Below are positions 34,501 to 47,304 of a stretch of 64,000 nt of DNA, one piece after another. The notes under the pieces were generated by a model. That model did no database searches and was not told where the DNA came from. It saw only the letters and a program-made list of their open reading frames with translations. This stretch comes from Oreohelix idahoensis (taxonomy: Eukaryota; Mollusca; Gastropoda; Stylommatophora; Oreohelicidae). The stretch lies in NCBI GenBank assembly GCA_024509875.1, contig JAMPIV010008522.1, forward strand, positions 315,001 to 379,000, written 5' to 3'. How positions within the stretch are numbered: the stretch's first letter is position 1; each line of letters starts with the position of its first letter. Made by a program: the position numbers and the translations under genes.

Positions 34501-34513
34501 TTTCAGAATTCTT

Positions 34514-34802
34514 AAGAAGAGCTGATAGACAAGCTTCAAGAGCACCCATAAAAGGTGCATTGGCCATGGATAAGGAAGAAATACTGAGGGCGATTCATGT
34601 TTGTCTATTAGAGAATGACACTGCAATCGATGCATCATCAAGGCTAAGACTGCTGGAATTCGGCATCAAACATAAGACCAGCAAGAATGTAAACAACCAG
34701 TGCGCAACAGGAACAATTAGCATTCATACCCTTCGACATTTGCTGCGGGAGACTGAGCACCTATGGGTTTGCCCAAAGTGCAATGACATCGATTCTGATT
34801 AA
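34514..34802 (+). CDS. Unrecognised open frame, about 96 codons
   Basis: After a TTTTCAG at 34497-34503 one frame is open to a TAA at 34800-34802. From the Met at 34567 it reads MDKEEILRAIHVCLLENDTA, then about 58 residues ending in a CPKC motif. The residue composition is protein-like, unlike the T-rich frames around it. It directly adjoins a degraded LINE C-terminus on the other strand. It could be an exon, a processed-gene piece or part of an unrecognised element. Confidence 0.28.
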
Positions 34803-34849
34803 CAATAACAATAATTAAGTACGATGGATACAAGTTTATTTATGTATTA

Positions 34850-35042
34850 TTTGGTTTGGTTTGAGGACTATCTTCATTGCACACGGACAACTCCATCAGT
34901 GCTCTGATCTCTTCCCTTAGATCACACAAGGAGGATCTCAGCATAGTGCACAAACTCCGTAGCACCGGTGAGAATCCCAATGTGTGTTTATAGGAATCAC
35001 ACATTCTATAAATATTTTTGTGGTGGGTAGGTTTCTAATTTT
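34850..35042 (-). repeat. tRNA-headed SINE family 3, 3' part
   Basis: TTTGGTTTGAGGACTATCTT, ACAACTCCATCAGTGCTC and GTGGTGGGTAGGTTTCTAAT as in 35822-36301. Truncated before the head. Confidence 0.75.
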
Positions 35043-35089
35043 TAAATGTATTATTATGTATTATTTCAAGTGTATAGATACTAGATAGG

Positions 35090-35230
35090 CTACCAAACAG
35101 CTATAAATAATACACACAAATGGGTATGTTGCATGTACATAAAAGAAAGAAAACCAGATAATAAAGAAGTGATAGGTTTACTGGAGATTTGAACCAAGGA
35201 AGGACCATCCGAATGGCGCCATCGACAAAA
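35090..35230 (-). repeat. tRNA-headed SINE family 5, partial
   Basis: ATACACACAAATGGGTATGT, AAAGAAGTGATAGG and TTACTGGAGATTTGAACCAA parallel 31970-32070. Confidence 0.5.
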
Positions 35231-35322
35231 AAAAAAAATGCACAAAGGAAAGTGAGAACTCAGTTAAAAACATGAAAAATAAATATGACTACACCTGATA
35301 GTCCGGCACGGCTAGACTAAAA

Positions 35323-35640
35323 ATGGCTGCCACTAATGGAAGTAGAGAGAAAAGACTAAAAATGGCGGCCACTAATGGAAGTAGAGAGAAAAGACTTAAA
35401 ATGGCTGCCACTAATGGAAGTAGAGAGAAAAGACTTAAAATGGCTGCCACTAATGGAAGTAGAGAGAAAAGACTAAAAATGGCTGCCACTAATGGAAGTA
35501 GAGAGATAAGACTTAAAATGGCTGCCACTAATGGAAGTAGAGAGAAAAGACTAAAAATGGCTGCCACTATTGGAAGTAGAGAGAAAAGACTAAAAATGGC
35601 TGCCACTAATGGAAGCAGAGGGAAAAGACTAAAAATGTCT
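35323..35640. repeat. 39-bp minisatellite, 8 copies
   Basis: The unit is AAAATGGCTGCCACTAATGG followed by AAGTAGAGAGAAAAGACTA. It gives open frames on both strands (a 13-residue MAATNGSREKRLK repeat on +), which is a consequence of a period divisible by 3. Confidence 0.92.
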
Positions 35641-35821
35641 TCCACCCCACCGAGAAAAAACTCTAAAAGTTTATATGCTAGATGCAGTGTGACCACTAGG
35701 TCTCTGAAAAGTTATATACAATATGCTCATGACTACCAGTAGCTCTAAATAAAACTCCAGAAATACTAAAAGTTATGGGCCCTCACTGCTACCAGTAAAT
35801 TTAAATAATAAGGCGTCCTGA

Positions 35822-36301
35822 TTTGGTTTGGTTCTAAGGACTATCTTCACTGCACATGGACAACTCCATCAGTGCTCGAATCTCCTCCTTTAGATCACAT
35901 AAGGAGGATCTCAGCACAGTACACGAACTCCGTAGCACCGATAAGAATCCCAATGTGTGTATATAAGAATCACACATTATATAAATATTTTTGTGGTGGG
36001 TAGGTTTCTAATTTTTAAAAATTTTGCCAAGGCAGCAGCTGTATGGCCTACTCTGTGATTTCCAACTGCCGTGGGATTTTTAACGTGCGCAACTTGCACA
36101 CGGGACCTCCTATTTTTTCGCCATTATCCGAGAAGGCTAGGCATCGGATCTCACTACCCAGGAGACCAGGGGGAGTATGATATCATTTGAACCACTGGTT
36201 CTGAATAAAATTTCCATAAATTATATTCCCTCTACTGGGAATCGAACCCGGTACCTTTAGAATTTGAGGCGGATGCCATAACTCTTAGCCACTCCAACCC
36301 C
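35822..36301 (-). repeat. tRNA-headed SINE family 3, complete, 480 bp
   Basis: On the - strand it begins with a tRNA-like head (GAGTGGCTAAGAGTTATGGC; B box GGGTTCGATTCCC at about 36230-36250). Flanks TAAGGCGTCCTGA (35809-35821) and TAAGGTGTCCTGA (36302-36314) are a 13-bp target duplication with one mismatch. Confidence 0.8.
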
Positions 36302-36374
36302 TAAGGTGTCCTGAAATTTTACTTTCAAAGTTTCATGAAAATGTGGATCAGGGAGTGGACACGTATTCATTGCC

Positions 36375-36590
36375 TATCAGCTCCCCAAGGAGCACAGATC
36401 TTCAACAAACTAATGCCGAGTCCTCCTGTACCGTGCCATCAGCTCAAGGTTTTAATGTCTTCCTCCTCCCTTTCATGTCTGTCTCCAGTTTTCTTCTCCA
36501 TGTATTTTATGTTTCAGTTTCCCTGTATCTCTCTAACCAGATGCATTGCAGAATAAGGACTGCCTTGTAATGCTATCAACAGTTTAAAGG
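36375..36590 (-). mobile_element. LINE 3' end (family g), degraded
   Basis: AGCTCCCCAAGGAGCACAGA, TCTTCTCCATGTATTTTATG and GACTGCCTTGTAATGCTATC match the 42649-42990 copy in order, in the same orientation. Confidence 0.7.
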
Positions 36591-36682
36591 GAAAATGTAC
36601 TATTTCATACTCTCATGTAGCCTACAACGTATATTTATTTTTACGAAAAAATTTTCTCTTTGGTTTTTCGTTGCATCTATGC

Positions 36683-36930
36683 CATTGATTGACAGAGTGG
36701 TTGGACCACTGGTCTCTCGCGACAAAAGTGCCGGGTTTGAATCATGGTACTGATACACTCCATTCTACCCAGCTGTAAATGGGTGCCTGACTCTGCTCTT
36801 TGAGTTAGGGAAGGAAAAAGCAGTGAGGAAGGGAACTGGTCACCCCACCTCTCGATGCTGGACCTAGTATGTGAAGTCTCTAACACTTCACTCCACTACT
36901 GCAGTATCTGCTATGGGACTACTTTTACCT
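36683..36930 (+). repeat. tRNA-headed SINE family 1, complete head
   Basis: A-box-like GACAGAGTGGTTGGACCACT and B-box-like GGGTTTGAATCATGG, then CTACCCAGCTGTAAATGGGT and AGTCTCTAACACTTCACTCC. Confidence 0.7.
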
Positions 36931-37039
36931 ATGCCATTAAGTATCATGGGGAGAAGCAGTTTTTATTCTTGTGTGATATATAATGCTTTGACCAGTATCA
37001 TAACAAGTTTTAATTTTGAACATTGCCTGTCCACATTCT

Positions 37040-37565
37040 CACGAGTCCCCTTGCCCTCAAATATTGTGCTGAAGAAGGCTTGTGATCGTAGCAGATTTGG
37101 CTGCACTCTGAGGAGTTCATTCCATTTTATTTCTTATCTCTCTATGTAGCTGGTGCTTGATGGTGTTCTTACAACCTTCCTAGTCTCTTCACTCCTCACT
37201 GTGTCTCTTATGACAATATTTGCAGCTTCTCTCAGACATCTCATCTCGCCCCTTGTGATTTTCCTCTCGTGTGGTTTAGATACTGACCATGCTTGAACCT
37301 CACAGCAAATAGAATTGGTATCAGCATCCTATATATGATTATAACCAAATGTTTCTATATATGATTATAACCAACTGTCACTTTGTCTTCATGGGTATGT
37401 GTGTGCATCTGACCAATGGAATCTTTTGGTAAGCCATTACATTAGCTTTTGATATCTTATTATTTCTCTGTCCAATTTACCATATTCTGTGAACTTGCTG
37501 CCTGTGTATCCAAATTCTTTTGACTTGTCTCATCAGAGTATTGCTAACACAGAAGTTGAATGGGC
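37040..37565 (-). mobile_element. Degraded LINE reverse-transcriptase thumb/C-terminus (family h)
   Basis: On the - strand: KEFGYTGSKFTEYGKLDREI, RYQKANVMAYQKIPLVR, IPMKTK, KSQGARCLREAANIVIRDTV and SEETRKVVRTP. This is the post-palm region of an RTE-like LINE. A short local duplication (ATATATGATTATAACCAA) breaks it at 37330-37375. Confidence 0.6.
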
Positions 37566-37579
37566 TTGGATTTCTGATA

Positions 37580-38175
37580 ATCATCATTCATAATCATTTT
37601 ATTTTTCGCTCTTTATGGAGCATGGAGCCATTACTGTAGCTGGTCCCCTTGCAGGAAGTCTGCACCAAGCTTTCATATGTTCTTGCAACACTGGTTTATG
37701 TAGTTTTTTTTTTTTTTTTTTTTTTTTTTGCGTTCGCCCGCTAATACTTGAGGCGAAATCTCAGGTTATCATTTTATGTCTAACCTGACATTGATTTTAC
37801 GTGAGTATCCCTTTATTTCTTGTACAGAGACAAATGTCCCTCGCCATTCAGGCAAATACTCTCCGATTTCGGAGGTACCCATTGCAGCTGGGTCGGCTCA
37901 GGAGCCGCCAGTCCCTGGTCGACGACACTCCTTCAAATGTTTTCGCCAGGTCTCGAGTTAATCCAGTCCAATTCCCGGTCGACGAAAAATCCTCAAATGC
38001 CGTCGCCCGGGTTTGATCCTGTATCACCCGGTCGCCAGAGCGGTGTTGTAACCACTACGCTAGCGTAGTAATATGTTTTACATGATGAGGATTCCAGCCA
38101 CATGCAAAACCTCATTAGTCACCTTGTATGACATTCCTAAGGTCTATACTTTCTTTGTCTCATCAGAATCTACAT
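37580..38175 (-). repeat. Dispersed ~240-bp repeat split by a SINE, reverse orientation
   Basis: The reverse copy begins with (CAT)-type bases at 37580, runs to 37705, and resumes at about 38071 with ATATGTTTTACATGATGAGG. A tRNA-headed SINE with a 24-base T run separates the halves. Confidence 0.7.
37706..38070 (-). repeat. tRNA-headed SINE family 4, complete with poly(A)
   Basis: On the - strand: GCGTAGTGGTTACAACACCG (A-box-like), ATCAAACCCGGGCGACGG near the B box, a body with repeated GGTCGACGA(C/A)-type blocks, and a 3' A run (T run at 37706-37729). It is inserted in a dispersed ~240-bp repeat. Confidence 0.7.
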
Positions 38176-38617
38176 GGGGCATTTCTGATAATCTTCATTG
38201 CTTTCTTTGTAGTTTCATATACTTATGTGTTGTCTGCTAAAACAATGTTTTCATTATAGATAATTATGATGAATGTCCAGTTGACGTCTTCTGCATGTAA
38301 AAATGTTCTCATTTTTTGCTTAGTAAAATGCTGTAATTGTATTTTCAATCTATATGTTTTTACCTTTCCAATTTCCAAATGGAGTTTTCCTACATCATCA
38401 TGATAGTTTATAGACTTGTAGGTATTTGGGTCAAACTCAAACTGGTCTGAAATAATAAAAACAAAACAGATGTGTGTGTGTGGGTGTTACCAACAGATTA
38501 CTGGTGACAATGTATATATTTATTATAATATTTATCTGTCGGAGGGAAGATATTTGTTTTTAGAATCAGGATGCTTTCCTGGCCAAAGATATATCACCCA
38601 TGATTGATTGATACTTT

Positions 38618-39914
38618 TGTTATATGAGTTATCTCCCCTGGAGATCGAATTTGGCGTATGAATCTGGATTTCGCTAGTCTGTGCCTTGTTGGGCCAGAAA
38701 ACAGATTGTTCTTGCTTAGGTTTATGCAGGAATGTCTATGGTCCGAGTCTATGTTTACTCTGTGTCTATTTCAGACGATTCGGTCTTATATCGTGATATC
38801 TTGGTATGTCTAAGTGGAACTATTTTTCCTTGTACTGAACTTTGAGGTCAGGGAGTTTCTGCGCATGCCGAGAGAAGAGAGTGTCTTCCGGGATGATGGA
38901 ATGCTGGGCAAAAGCCATGTTGAAGACGAGTCCCCAGTCTGTGATCTCTATGATTTGGTATGGGACCAGAAGATGATTTCTGATATGTTTATTAAGTCTA
39001 CTTGTCCCCTGTGTTTATTCTATAATGCCAGGAGAGGGGCGTATGTGTTCTGCTAGTGTTTTTCTCATGCCCAGGTAAAAGAACATTTTACTGAACTTTT
39101 GTCGTCCTAGGCTTAACTGGGCAGACGTCTACATTAGGATTATCCCTATCCATATGTCGGGATGATATGTTACCTAGCAGCACTGTAGATGATTGTATGC
39201 AGCAGTGATAATGAAAGAATATGCTGATCCTTGTAGAAACATTTGTGTTTATGAACAAAGCTTCTATTGAAGATTTGCTATACATCCGTATAGTGAGCGA
39301 TGCTCAAAAGGGAACCAGAAGCCATTTGGATTCTAACTTTTTGTCGATCATCAATCAGAGAACGGGGATGCCCCCTTATTATCAGGTGATGATTAAGAGA
39401 TCACAGTTATAAAGAAAACCCAATACTGGTGGGTTAACATTATCTTCAGATAGATTTGCTGAACTTTACCTAAAGGAATCTTCGCTAGAAAAGAGGTTCT
39501 GTCTAGGAGTCAGGCTTGAACAGTATTTATTAACTGACACGCTCGGTCAGTAAGGCCTGATGATTATATTGATAAACAGTGGAAATCTAAGTGCTTGTCT
39601 ACAGATGTTCCATTGTGATGTTATTCAACATGAATGCTAACTTAAGATGGTAGACCATTGATCAACAATATGCTGTTTATGTCGACCTGTGTTCCTGTAA
39701 CTATCCTTGTACTGTCGAAGTGTGTACGTCCTATTAAACAGTATGAAACGACCACAGTAGTCCAGCCATCCTTGACTTCCACCTGTGATTGGAGTGAGTG
39801 TCCTGTGAATCTGTCGAACTGTCATCCATTCGCGTTTGTCATTATTGATGTTCACACTCACCCATTGCATCAGAATATACGCACTTAACAGTACACCTTG
39901 TCAGGGCCCCAACA
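38618..39914 (+). mobile_element. Possible LTR of a retrotransposon
   Basis: The segment begins TGTTATATGAGTTATCTCCC and ends GGCCCCAACA, followed by GTTGGTAACCTGACCC. The last part resembles the TGGT... primer-binding position after a 5' LTR. There is no second LTR in the window and the 5' border is arbitrary. No coding capacity recognised (one 80-codon frame at 38814 is probably chance). Confidence 0.25.
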
Positions 39915-40094
39915 GTTGGTAACCTGACCCATTTACAGAACATTGTGACTGGACGAGCTATATCACAAAAAGAAAACAGTCCATGTCAATCTGGTGCAAG
40001 AAATAAGCTTTATCAGTTGGTATGTGTGTGTGGGTACATACTGTACATATAAACAATACTAATTTGAAGAGAAAAATATAATACTAACTACAAA

Positions 40095-40345
40095 ATGCAC
40101 ATCTTCATCATTTTTTACCTTTGTGTTCCTTACACAGCATGCAGCCACCACTGTTGCTGGTCCCATTGCAGGAAACCTGCACCAAGCAGTCACATGCTCT
40201 TGCAGCAGTTGTTTCTGTGTCTATTTGTTTTACATTATGTGGTTGCCAACCCCATGCACAACCTCATATTAGTTGCCTCATATATGACATGCCTGAGGGG
40301 GTGCAGCAGTCACTTTCTTTGTCTCTTTAGAGACCCCCGGGAAAA
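40095..40345 (-). repeat. Dispersed ~240-bp repeat, reverse orientation
   Basis: A full reverse copy: TTACACAGCATGCAGCCACC, TTGCAGGAAACCTGCACCAA, then ATGACATGCCTGAGGGGG and CTCTTTAGAGACCCCCGGG. Its 5' end adjoins the start of the ATATAGACACACAC array. Confidence 0.72.
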
Positions 40346-40346
40346 C

Positions 40347-40963
40347 ACACACATATATAGACACACACATATATAGACACACACATATATAGACACACAT
40401 ATATAGACACACACATATATAGACACACATATAAAGACACACACATATAGACACACACATATAGACACACACATATAGACACACACATATAGACACACAC
40501 ATATAGACACACACATATAGACACACACATATAGACACACACATATAGACACACACATATAGACACACACATATAGACACACACATATATAGACACACAC
40601 ATATATAGACACACACATATAGACACACACATATAGACACACACATATAGACACACACATATAGACACACACATATATAGACACACACATATAGACACAC
40701 ACATATAGACACACATATATAGACACACACATATATAGACACACACATATAGACACATATATAGACACACACATATAGATGCACACATATATAGACACAC
40801 ATATATAGACACACACATATATAGACACACACATATATAGACACACACATATATAGACACACATATATAGACACACATATATAGACACACATATATAGAC
40901 ACACACATATATAGACACACACATATATAGACACACACATATATAGACACACATATATATCAT
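40347..40963. repeat. ATATAGACACACAC-type satellite array, left block
   Basis: About 617 bp of near-perfect repeats of 12-14 bp (TATAGACACACACATA). All three - strand frames are open because the unit contains no stop in that direction. They should not be called genes. Confidence 0.95.
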
Positions 40964-40965
40964 CA

Positions 40966-42062
40966 TCATCTCAACCCATAACCCGTCATGGGTCGTAGGG
41001 GTGCCATGGTGGAAGCATCAGCAGACAGGGTCCTCCACTGCTCTCTATTCTCAGCAATGCGTACAAGTGTGGAGAAACCGTGTCGTGCCCATTCTTTGAT
41101 GTTATCAGCCCAGGATTTTCTTTGCCTTCCTCTTCTCCGTTTACCTTCGACTGTTCCCTGGAGGATCGTTTTCGAAAGGGAGTCATGACGAGTTACATGC
41201 CCAAACCAGGCAAGCTTTCGACGTTTCACTATTGACAAAAGTGGTTCTTGATGGCCTGCATAGGTGTTTATCTTCTCTCTAACATAGACATTTGTTTTGT
41301 GCTCTTTATAGCAAATGCGCAAAATTCTTCTATAACATTTATGCTCGAAAGCCTGAATCCTTCGCTCCGTATCTGCAGTGAGTGTCCAGCCCTCACACCC
41401 ATACAAGAGAATAGATAATACAAGTGATTTGTATAATTTGATCTTCACAGGAAAACTGATGTTACTTTTCCAGATCACATTCAACCTTGTCATGGCAGCT
41501 GAGGCCATCTCAAGTCTTGTCTTGATTTCTTTATTTGATCTTCCATCACTACATATAGTGGACCCGAGATATTTAAAGGTGTTAACTTCTTCTAACGTTT
41601 GCCCATTTAACGTAATGTTGGTCGGAACATGTTTCTTATGGCTATTCACCAATATCTTGCTTTTTTCTATATTAATTTCCATCCCATATGTTCTTGTTAC
41701 TTTCTCCAGTCTAGAGGTAAGGTCTTGAAGTTCTGATTCTGTTCCAGCTATCAGATCAATATCATCAGCAAAACGTAGATTACACAGAGGTCGGCCTCCA
41801 ATCGATATGGTTGATTTATAATCGTAGAGAGCCTCCTGCATAATATGTTCTAGATAAATGTTAAAGAGCACTGGTGACAGGATACATCCCTGGCGAACTC
41901 CTACAGTTGTTTTGAAAAATTCTCCAATGTCATTGCTTGCAAAAACAGCACTGCTTGCGTCCTTGTATAGTGCTTCAATGATATCTATGATGTTGGTATC
42001 AAAATTGAATTTTCTCATTATTTGCCATAAACCTTCATGCCAGACTCGATCGAAGGCTTTTA
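40966..42062 (-). mobile_element. LINE reverse transcriptase, 5'-truncated, intact frame (family f)
   Basis: On the - strand, one uninterrupted frame of about 365 codons starts at [20 protein letters not shown]. It continues through [20 protein letters not shown], the catalytic box [40 protein letters not shown] and [20 protein letters not shown], to [14 protein letters not shown] and [14 protein letters not shown]. It ends in a stop and a short (GAT)n tail. The endonuclease and fingers are missing. It is directly bordered on both sides by ATATAGACACACAC arrays. The intact frame means the insertion is young. Confidence 0.9.
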
Positions 42063-42643
<581 letters not shown>

Positions 42644-42645
42644 CA

Positions 42646-43000
42646 TCATCATAACCCTCCACTCCCAAAGGAGCATAGGCCTTCAACAAACACATGCCAA
42701 GTCCTCCTGTCACGTGCCATCATCTCAAGTTCTTTCCATGTTCTCCTCATCATTTTCACCTCTGTTTCCAACTCTCTTCTCCATGTACTTCTTGGTCTTC
42801 CTCTGCCTCTCTTGCCCTGCGGGTTCCAGAACAAGGACTGCCTTGTAATGCTATCAACAGGTTTCCTCAGTGTGTGTCCTATCCATCGCCATCGTCTTCT
42901 TCTCATCTCTTGTTCCACTGGCACTTGTCTAGTTCTTGTCATCAGTTCTACGTTGGTAACCTTGTCATACCATTTAGAAATAGTCACCACTTATCTTTTT
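42646..43000 (-). mobile_element. LINE 3' end (family g), intact frame
   Basis: On the - strand: KWYDKVTNVELMTRTRQVPV, RRRRWRWIGHTLRKPVDSIT, NPQGKRGRGRPRSTWRRELE and RDRRTWHVFVEGLCSFGSGG, then stop and (ATG)n. Its 3' tail touches the satellite array. Confidence 0.85.
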
Positions 43001-43429
43001 GCCTCGATAGATTCATACAATGCTTGCTTCGCCAACGGACAGTAGGACCTATATTTCATGCTCATGTTGATTGAATCTATTTTCCAATGTTCGATTAAGC
43101 GTTTATAAATACTTTTCTTCAAAGACGTTGATAGGCGGCTGCTATCGCTACAGCTGATTCATCCTGTTGTCAAGGGTGTGTGACGTCATCGGTGTAGATA
43201 CAAAAAGTGTTCATTTCGCTCGAAGGAAAATTATTTCTTTCAACTCGATAATCTTTGAGTATTTTTTTTTACAATTAAATTCCAGTTCCACCTCACACTG
43301 ACCGCCACTGTTGCGTGGGTGGTTACTGGTGTTGGAGGGTCCTTCGTTCGATTATTATAAGTTTAGTTGGTATGCTTGCTTATCTATCATTACACAAAAA
43401 CATATTTTGTTGTTGTTACTTTAGAAAAC

Positions 43430-46400
43430 AAAATAACGAAAAAAAAAAACGGTTACGTTTACGAAGTTCTGAAAAAACAAAAAATTTTTACAAAAAACAG
43501 AACATTCCAACAAAAATAAAAAGAGTTTCAGTTCCAAGGTCAAAGGACCATCAAATCGAATGCAAAAAAAAAAATCAAAAAAATAAGACAAAAAAATCAA
43601 AAAAAGGGGAAAAATAAAAAAATAAAACTTTCGCACTCGGTGACAGGATACATAAAAACTCCTACATAAAAAAAATACAAAAAAAAAACAAAAAAAACAG
43701 CACTGCTTGGTCCAAAAAAACCAATAATACCTAAAAATTAAAAAAACCAAAAAAAAAAAAAAATATTAAAAAATAAATTATGGTAACACGAAAAAAAAAA
43801 CAAAAGACAAAATAAAATTTTCTCAAATAAAACAAAAAAAAACAAATACCAATCAAAAAAATATGCCTTCCAAGACAGCACTGAACAAAAAAAACACATG
43901 TACATATATAAGACACCCAACAGAAGCATAAAAACATAAAGCAAATAACACACATTAACAAAAAAATCCAACAGCCAATAAAAATAAATATAGACACACA
44001 CATATAAAAAACATAACAAAAATAAAGAAAATCATTTAGACACACACATAATATAGACATCATAAATAATGAAAAAACATCACTAACAAACACTATATAA
44101 AAAACAAAACACATTATTTAAACAAAATCGAAAAACCCACAACATAAAGTAAGCCTATAGACACCCAAAATAATGAATTATAAAAAATAGTCTCCACCAA
44201 AATATATTACCAAACTATTGAAAAAAAAAATAAAATAAAAATAAAAATAAAAAACTAAAAATAAAGGAAAACAATAATATAATTTAACAACATACTTAGC
44301 CCGCCACAATAACTATAATACCTGTTCCTTGAACTTCACCTAGCTATACATCAAATAGCGATACTAAAAAAAACAAAAATATAATAGAAACATTAAACAC
44401 AATAAACACTAAAAAAAAAAAACTAAAAAAAATTAAATAAAAAATAAAATTTACACAATAAACACACGAATGGGCACTCATTGCATAATCTTTTGAATTC
44501 GTAAACATATTTCGCGATAAATCAGTATATAACAGACCATTAAAAAAAATAGGACAATCTTCATAAAAAAAAAAATGTTATTGTGGAACCCTAAAACGTG
44601 CGCGCTCATCTCAATTAAAAAATGTTTAAGAAGCCCCAGCGGTCAAAACGAAAAAAAAACCACAAAAGTAAAGGCAAATGTTTTAAAAAATAAAAACCGG
44701 TAAAAAAAACACGCCACTATTTGCCCTGCATGGTTAAAGAAAAAGGACTTGGCCTTCCGTTAATGCTATCAAAAGTCGTTTCTTAGGTGTGTGTCTAACC
44801 CCCTTCCCAAAATATCAAATACAAAAACTCTTGTTCCACTAGAAAATTTCTATTCTTGTCATCAATTGTTTTTTCCGTTGGTTAAACTTGATCATTTATA
44901 TTTTATAACAGTAATTTCTTTTTATAAAAACGGAAAAAAAAAAAATTTTCTCTTCCATATTTTATGAAATGCTGATGGTATTTTATGAAAAAAAATAATG
45001 TTCCTGAATCTAGTTTAGTGTTTATTCTTTCATATTGATTATCTATTTTTAAGTCGATTAAGCTTCTAAAACTTAAATTCTTGAAATTTTCTGTCCAGGT
45101 TTATGCTATCGCTACATATATAAAATTCATCCTGTGTCGCATATTCTTTTCATTGTTATGTTAAGTGATGTAATACAAAAATAAAGAAAATGGTGATTTA
45201 GAAGTAAAATTAATTCTTTCAAAATACGAGTTAATCTTTTGTTTTTTTTTTACATTAAAGTAAATTATAAAATGTGTCCACCTCAGAACATAATAGAAAG
45301 CCGTATGATTGCTAACTGGGATTGTTATAATGCTTGACTTCAGTTGTGTCGATTAATTTTCTGTTTGCTTGGTAAAACCCTTTGCCTTAGGTTTTATCAT
45401 TCTGTATTAACTTTTAATGAAAAAACCTCGCATAGAAATTTTCCAAGTCTTCTGTCTGTTTAATTTCTACTGCACAAAGAATAAAAGAAATCTAAAAAAT
45501 TTGATTGAAATTGGACATAACAAAAATGCAAGTTGAATTCTAAATTAACAAACGTAACAAAAAAAGAAATCAGGCAAATGGTAAAGATTCGATAAAAAAA
45601 AACTTTCAATTTCGATTCAAATTTTAATTTCTGGCAAAGCCAGAATTTTACTTTTGGTTTATAAATGTCAATAAAAACTTCAAAACTTAAAATCTTGGTG
45701 TTTACGGGTATAGATTCTGGTCCTCGCTGTGTAACAAAATTTTTTGGTTGAAAAAGAATTAAATGCGCTGGGTAGTCAAGTGTCCCTTTGGGTTGGAAGC
45801 GCATGATATCTTGACAGCTACAAATTGAACATATGTACCGATGTCTCCTTCAGCATATAAACTAAAATAAACAGAACAAAAAAAAATCTGGATTAAATGC
45901 GTAAATGTTAAAATAAAAGTGATTCATTAAAGGCTAATACTAAGGTCTTGTGAAGAGTTAAGAAACGACTTCTCTGCTGACGGATACTAAACTATGCTTA
46001 CGTATTTTCAAACGTCTTCTCATGCTAATGAACACTATTTTAATAAATTTCAGTTTCAGTTAATGGTAAATTACAAAAATATTACTAAATAATGTTTTAA
46101 AACCAAATATAAAGGAAGACAAAACAACTAAACTGTAAAAAATAAAAATAGAAAAAACATTAATAAAATTTTGGACACGTAACATATAATTAATGCATTG
46201 GATAATTAGTTAACGTTTCCAAAACAGATATAAACACTTCAACAAACATATTATTAGACAACCCAAAATGGATACTATAGAATACTTTTTTAACAACACA
46301 CAACGTAGACGTTCTATTTCAAAAGCTAACACAAAAACAATTTTGGACAAATTTTACTTTATATAGAAACATATTTTATAGTCAACAGACACAAACATGT

Positions 46401-47290
46401 GCTCTATTTCGGAAATCCACAAATATTACATTGGATCGTTACTTTATGCATAATCAATTTAATAATGTAAACGATCAATAGGGTCGTTTAGGTGGTGGCC
46501 AACTTGGTGGAAGCTAATGTTCAGTTTTTTTTATGGACAGGGTCTTTGCTCCCAGCACATTTTTGCTCTCTATCCTCAGCATTGTGCGTAGCCCAAAGTG
46601 TGGAATTAATTTAATAAACCGTACAGAAAGGTTGTTCCCTGCCCCTATTTTTGATTTATCAGGCAGAAATTGTTAATAAAACTCACCAAACTATTGATTT
46701 TCTTTTGCCTTTGTTCCTCTTGGCTCCAATAAAAATTTAGCCTTTCTGGTTTTTCATCTTATACTTGCCTAAAACAAGGATTTCGTCTTTTCGTAAAGGG
46801 AGTCATTTGTGCCTCGCATGCTGTTTTTTTTTACAAATCCAAAAACCAGGCTTCAAGGGCTTTCGAAGTTCAAACTTGTTGAACAGATCGATTTCATACT
46901 GGTTTGGTTTTTTAAAAGTGGTTTTCTTTGGTGGCCTGCAGTAAGGTGTTTATCATTTAATTTCTGGGCCAAACAAAACACACAATAAGATTAACATAAT
47001 TAATAGAAAAGTAAAAACCTCTATAGACAAAAACCATAATACCAATATCATATCAAACCACACACATATAAAGACACAAATATATAACACACAATACAAA
47101 AAGACACATCCATAAACAAAATAACACATACATATATAGACACACACATATATAGACACACATATATTAGACACTGGTATTATATATATAGACACACATA
47201 TATCTGAACATATAGACACTCATTTTTCATATATAGACACATAAACCTATAACTAAGACACAACAGAACTCAGGCAGACACACATACTTA
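43430..47290. other. Low-quality stretch: corrupted duplicate of neighbouring sequence
   Basis: The segment is full of A runs and small insertions. Recognisable blocks recur from its left neighbour in the same order: GGTGACAGGATACAT...AACAGCACTGCTTG (43640-43710, from 41875-41960); AATGCTATCAA...CTTGTTCCACT (44760-44870, from 42848-42920); GCTATCGCTACA...TTCATCCTGT (45105-45135, from 43140-43170). At 46490-46960 there is a corrupted copy of 40990-41270. The block 45400-46480 has no identified source. No gene call here is supportable. Confidence 0.75.
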
Positions 47291-47304
47291 TAGACTCGCA
47301 TAAT

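Noticed and set aside
35289..35742. Open frames of about 135-139 codons on both strands
   Set aside because: A 39-bp minisatellite, divisible by 3, opens both strands. No start context or homologue.
40278..40969. Open - strand frames of about 200 codons, and the extension of the LINE frame to 540 codons
   Set aside because: They are translations of the ATATAGACACACAC satellite, which has no stop codon in that direction. Only the part from KAFDRVW onward is protein-like.
43315..44114. Lysine-rich (+) and phenylalanine-rich (-) open frames
   Set aside because: Caused by runs of A in a corrupted sequence stretch.
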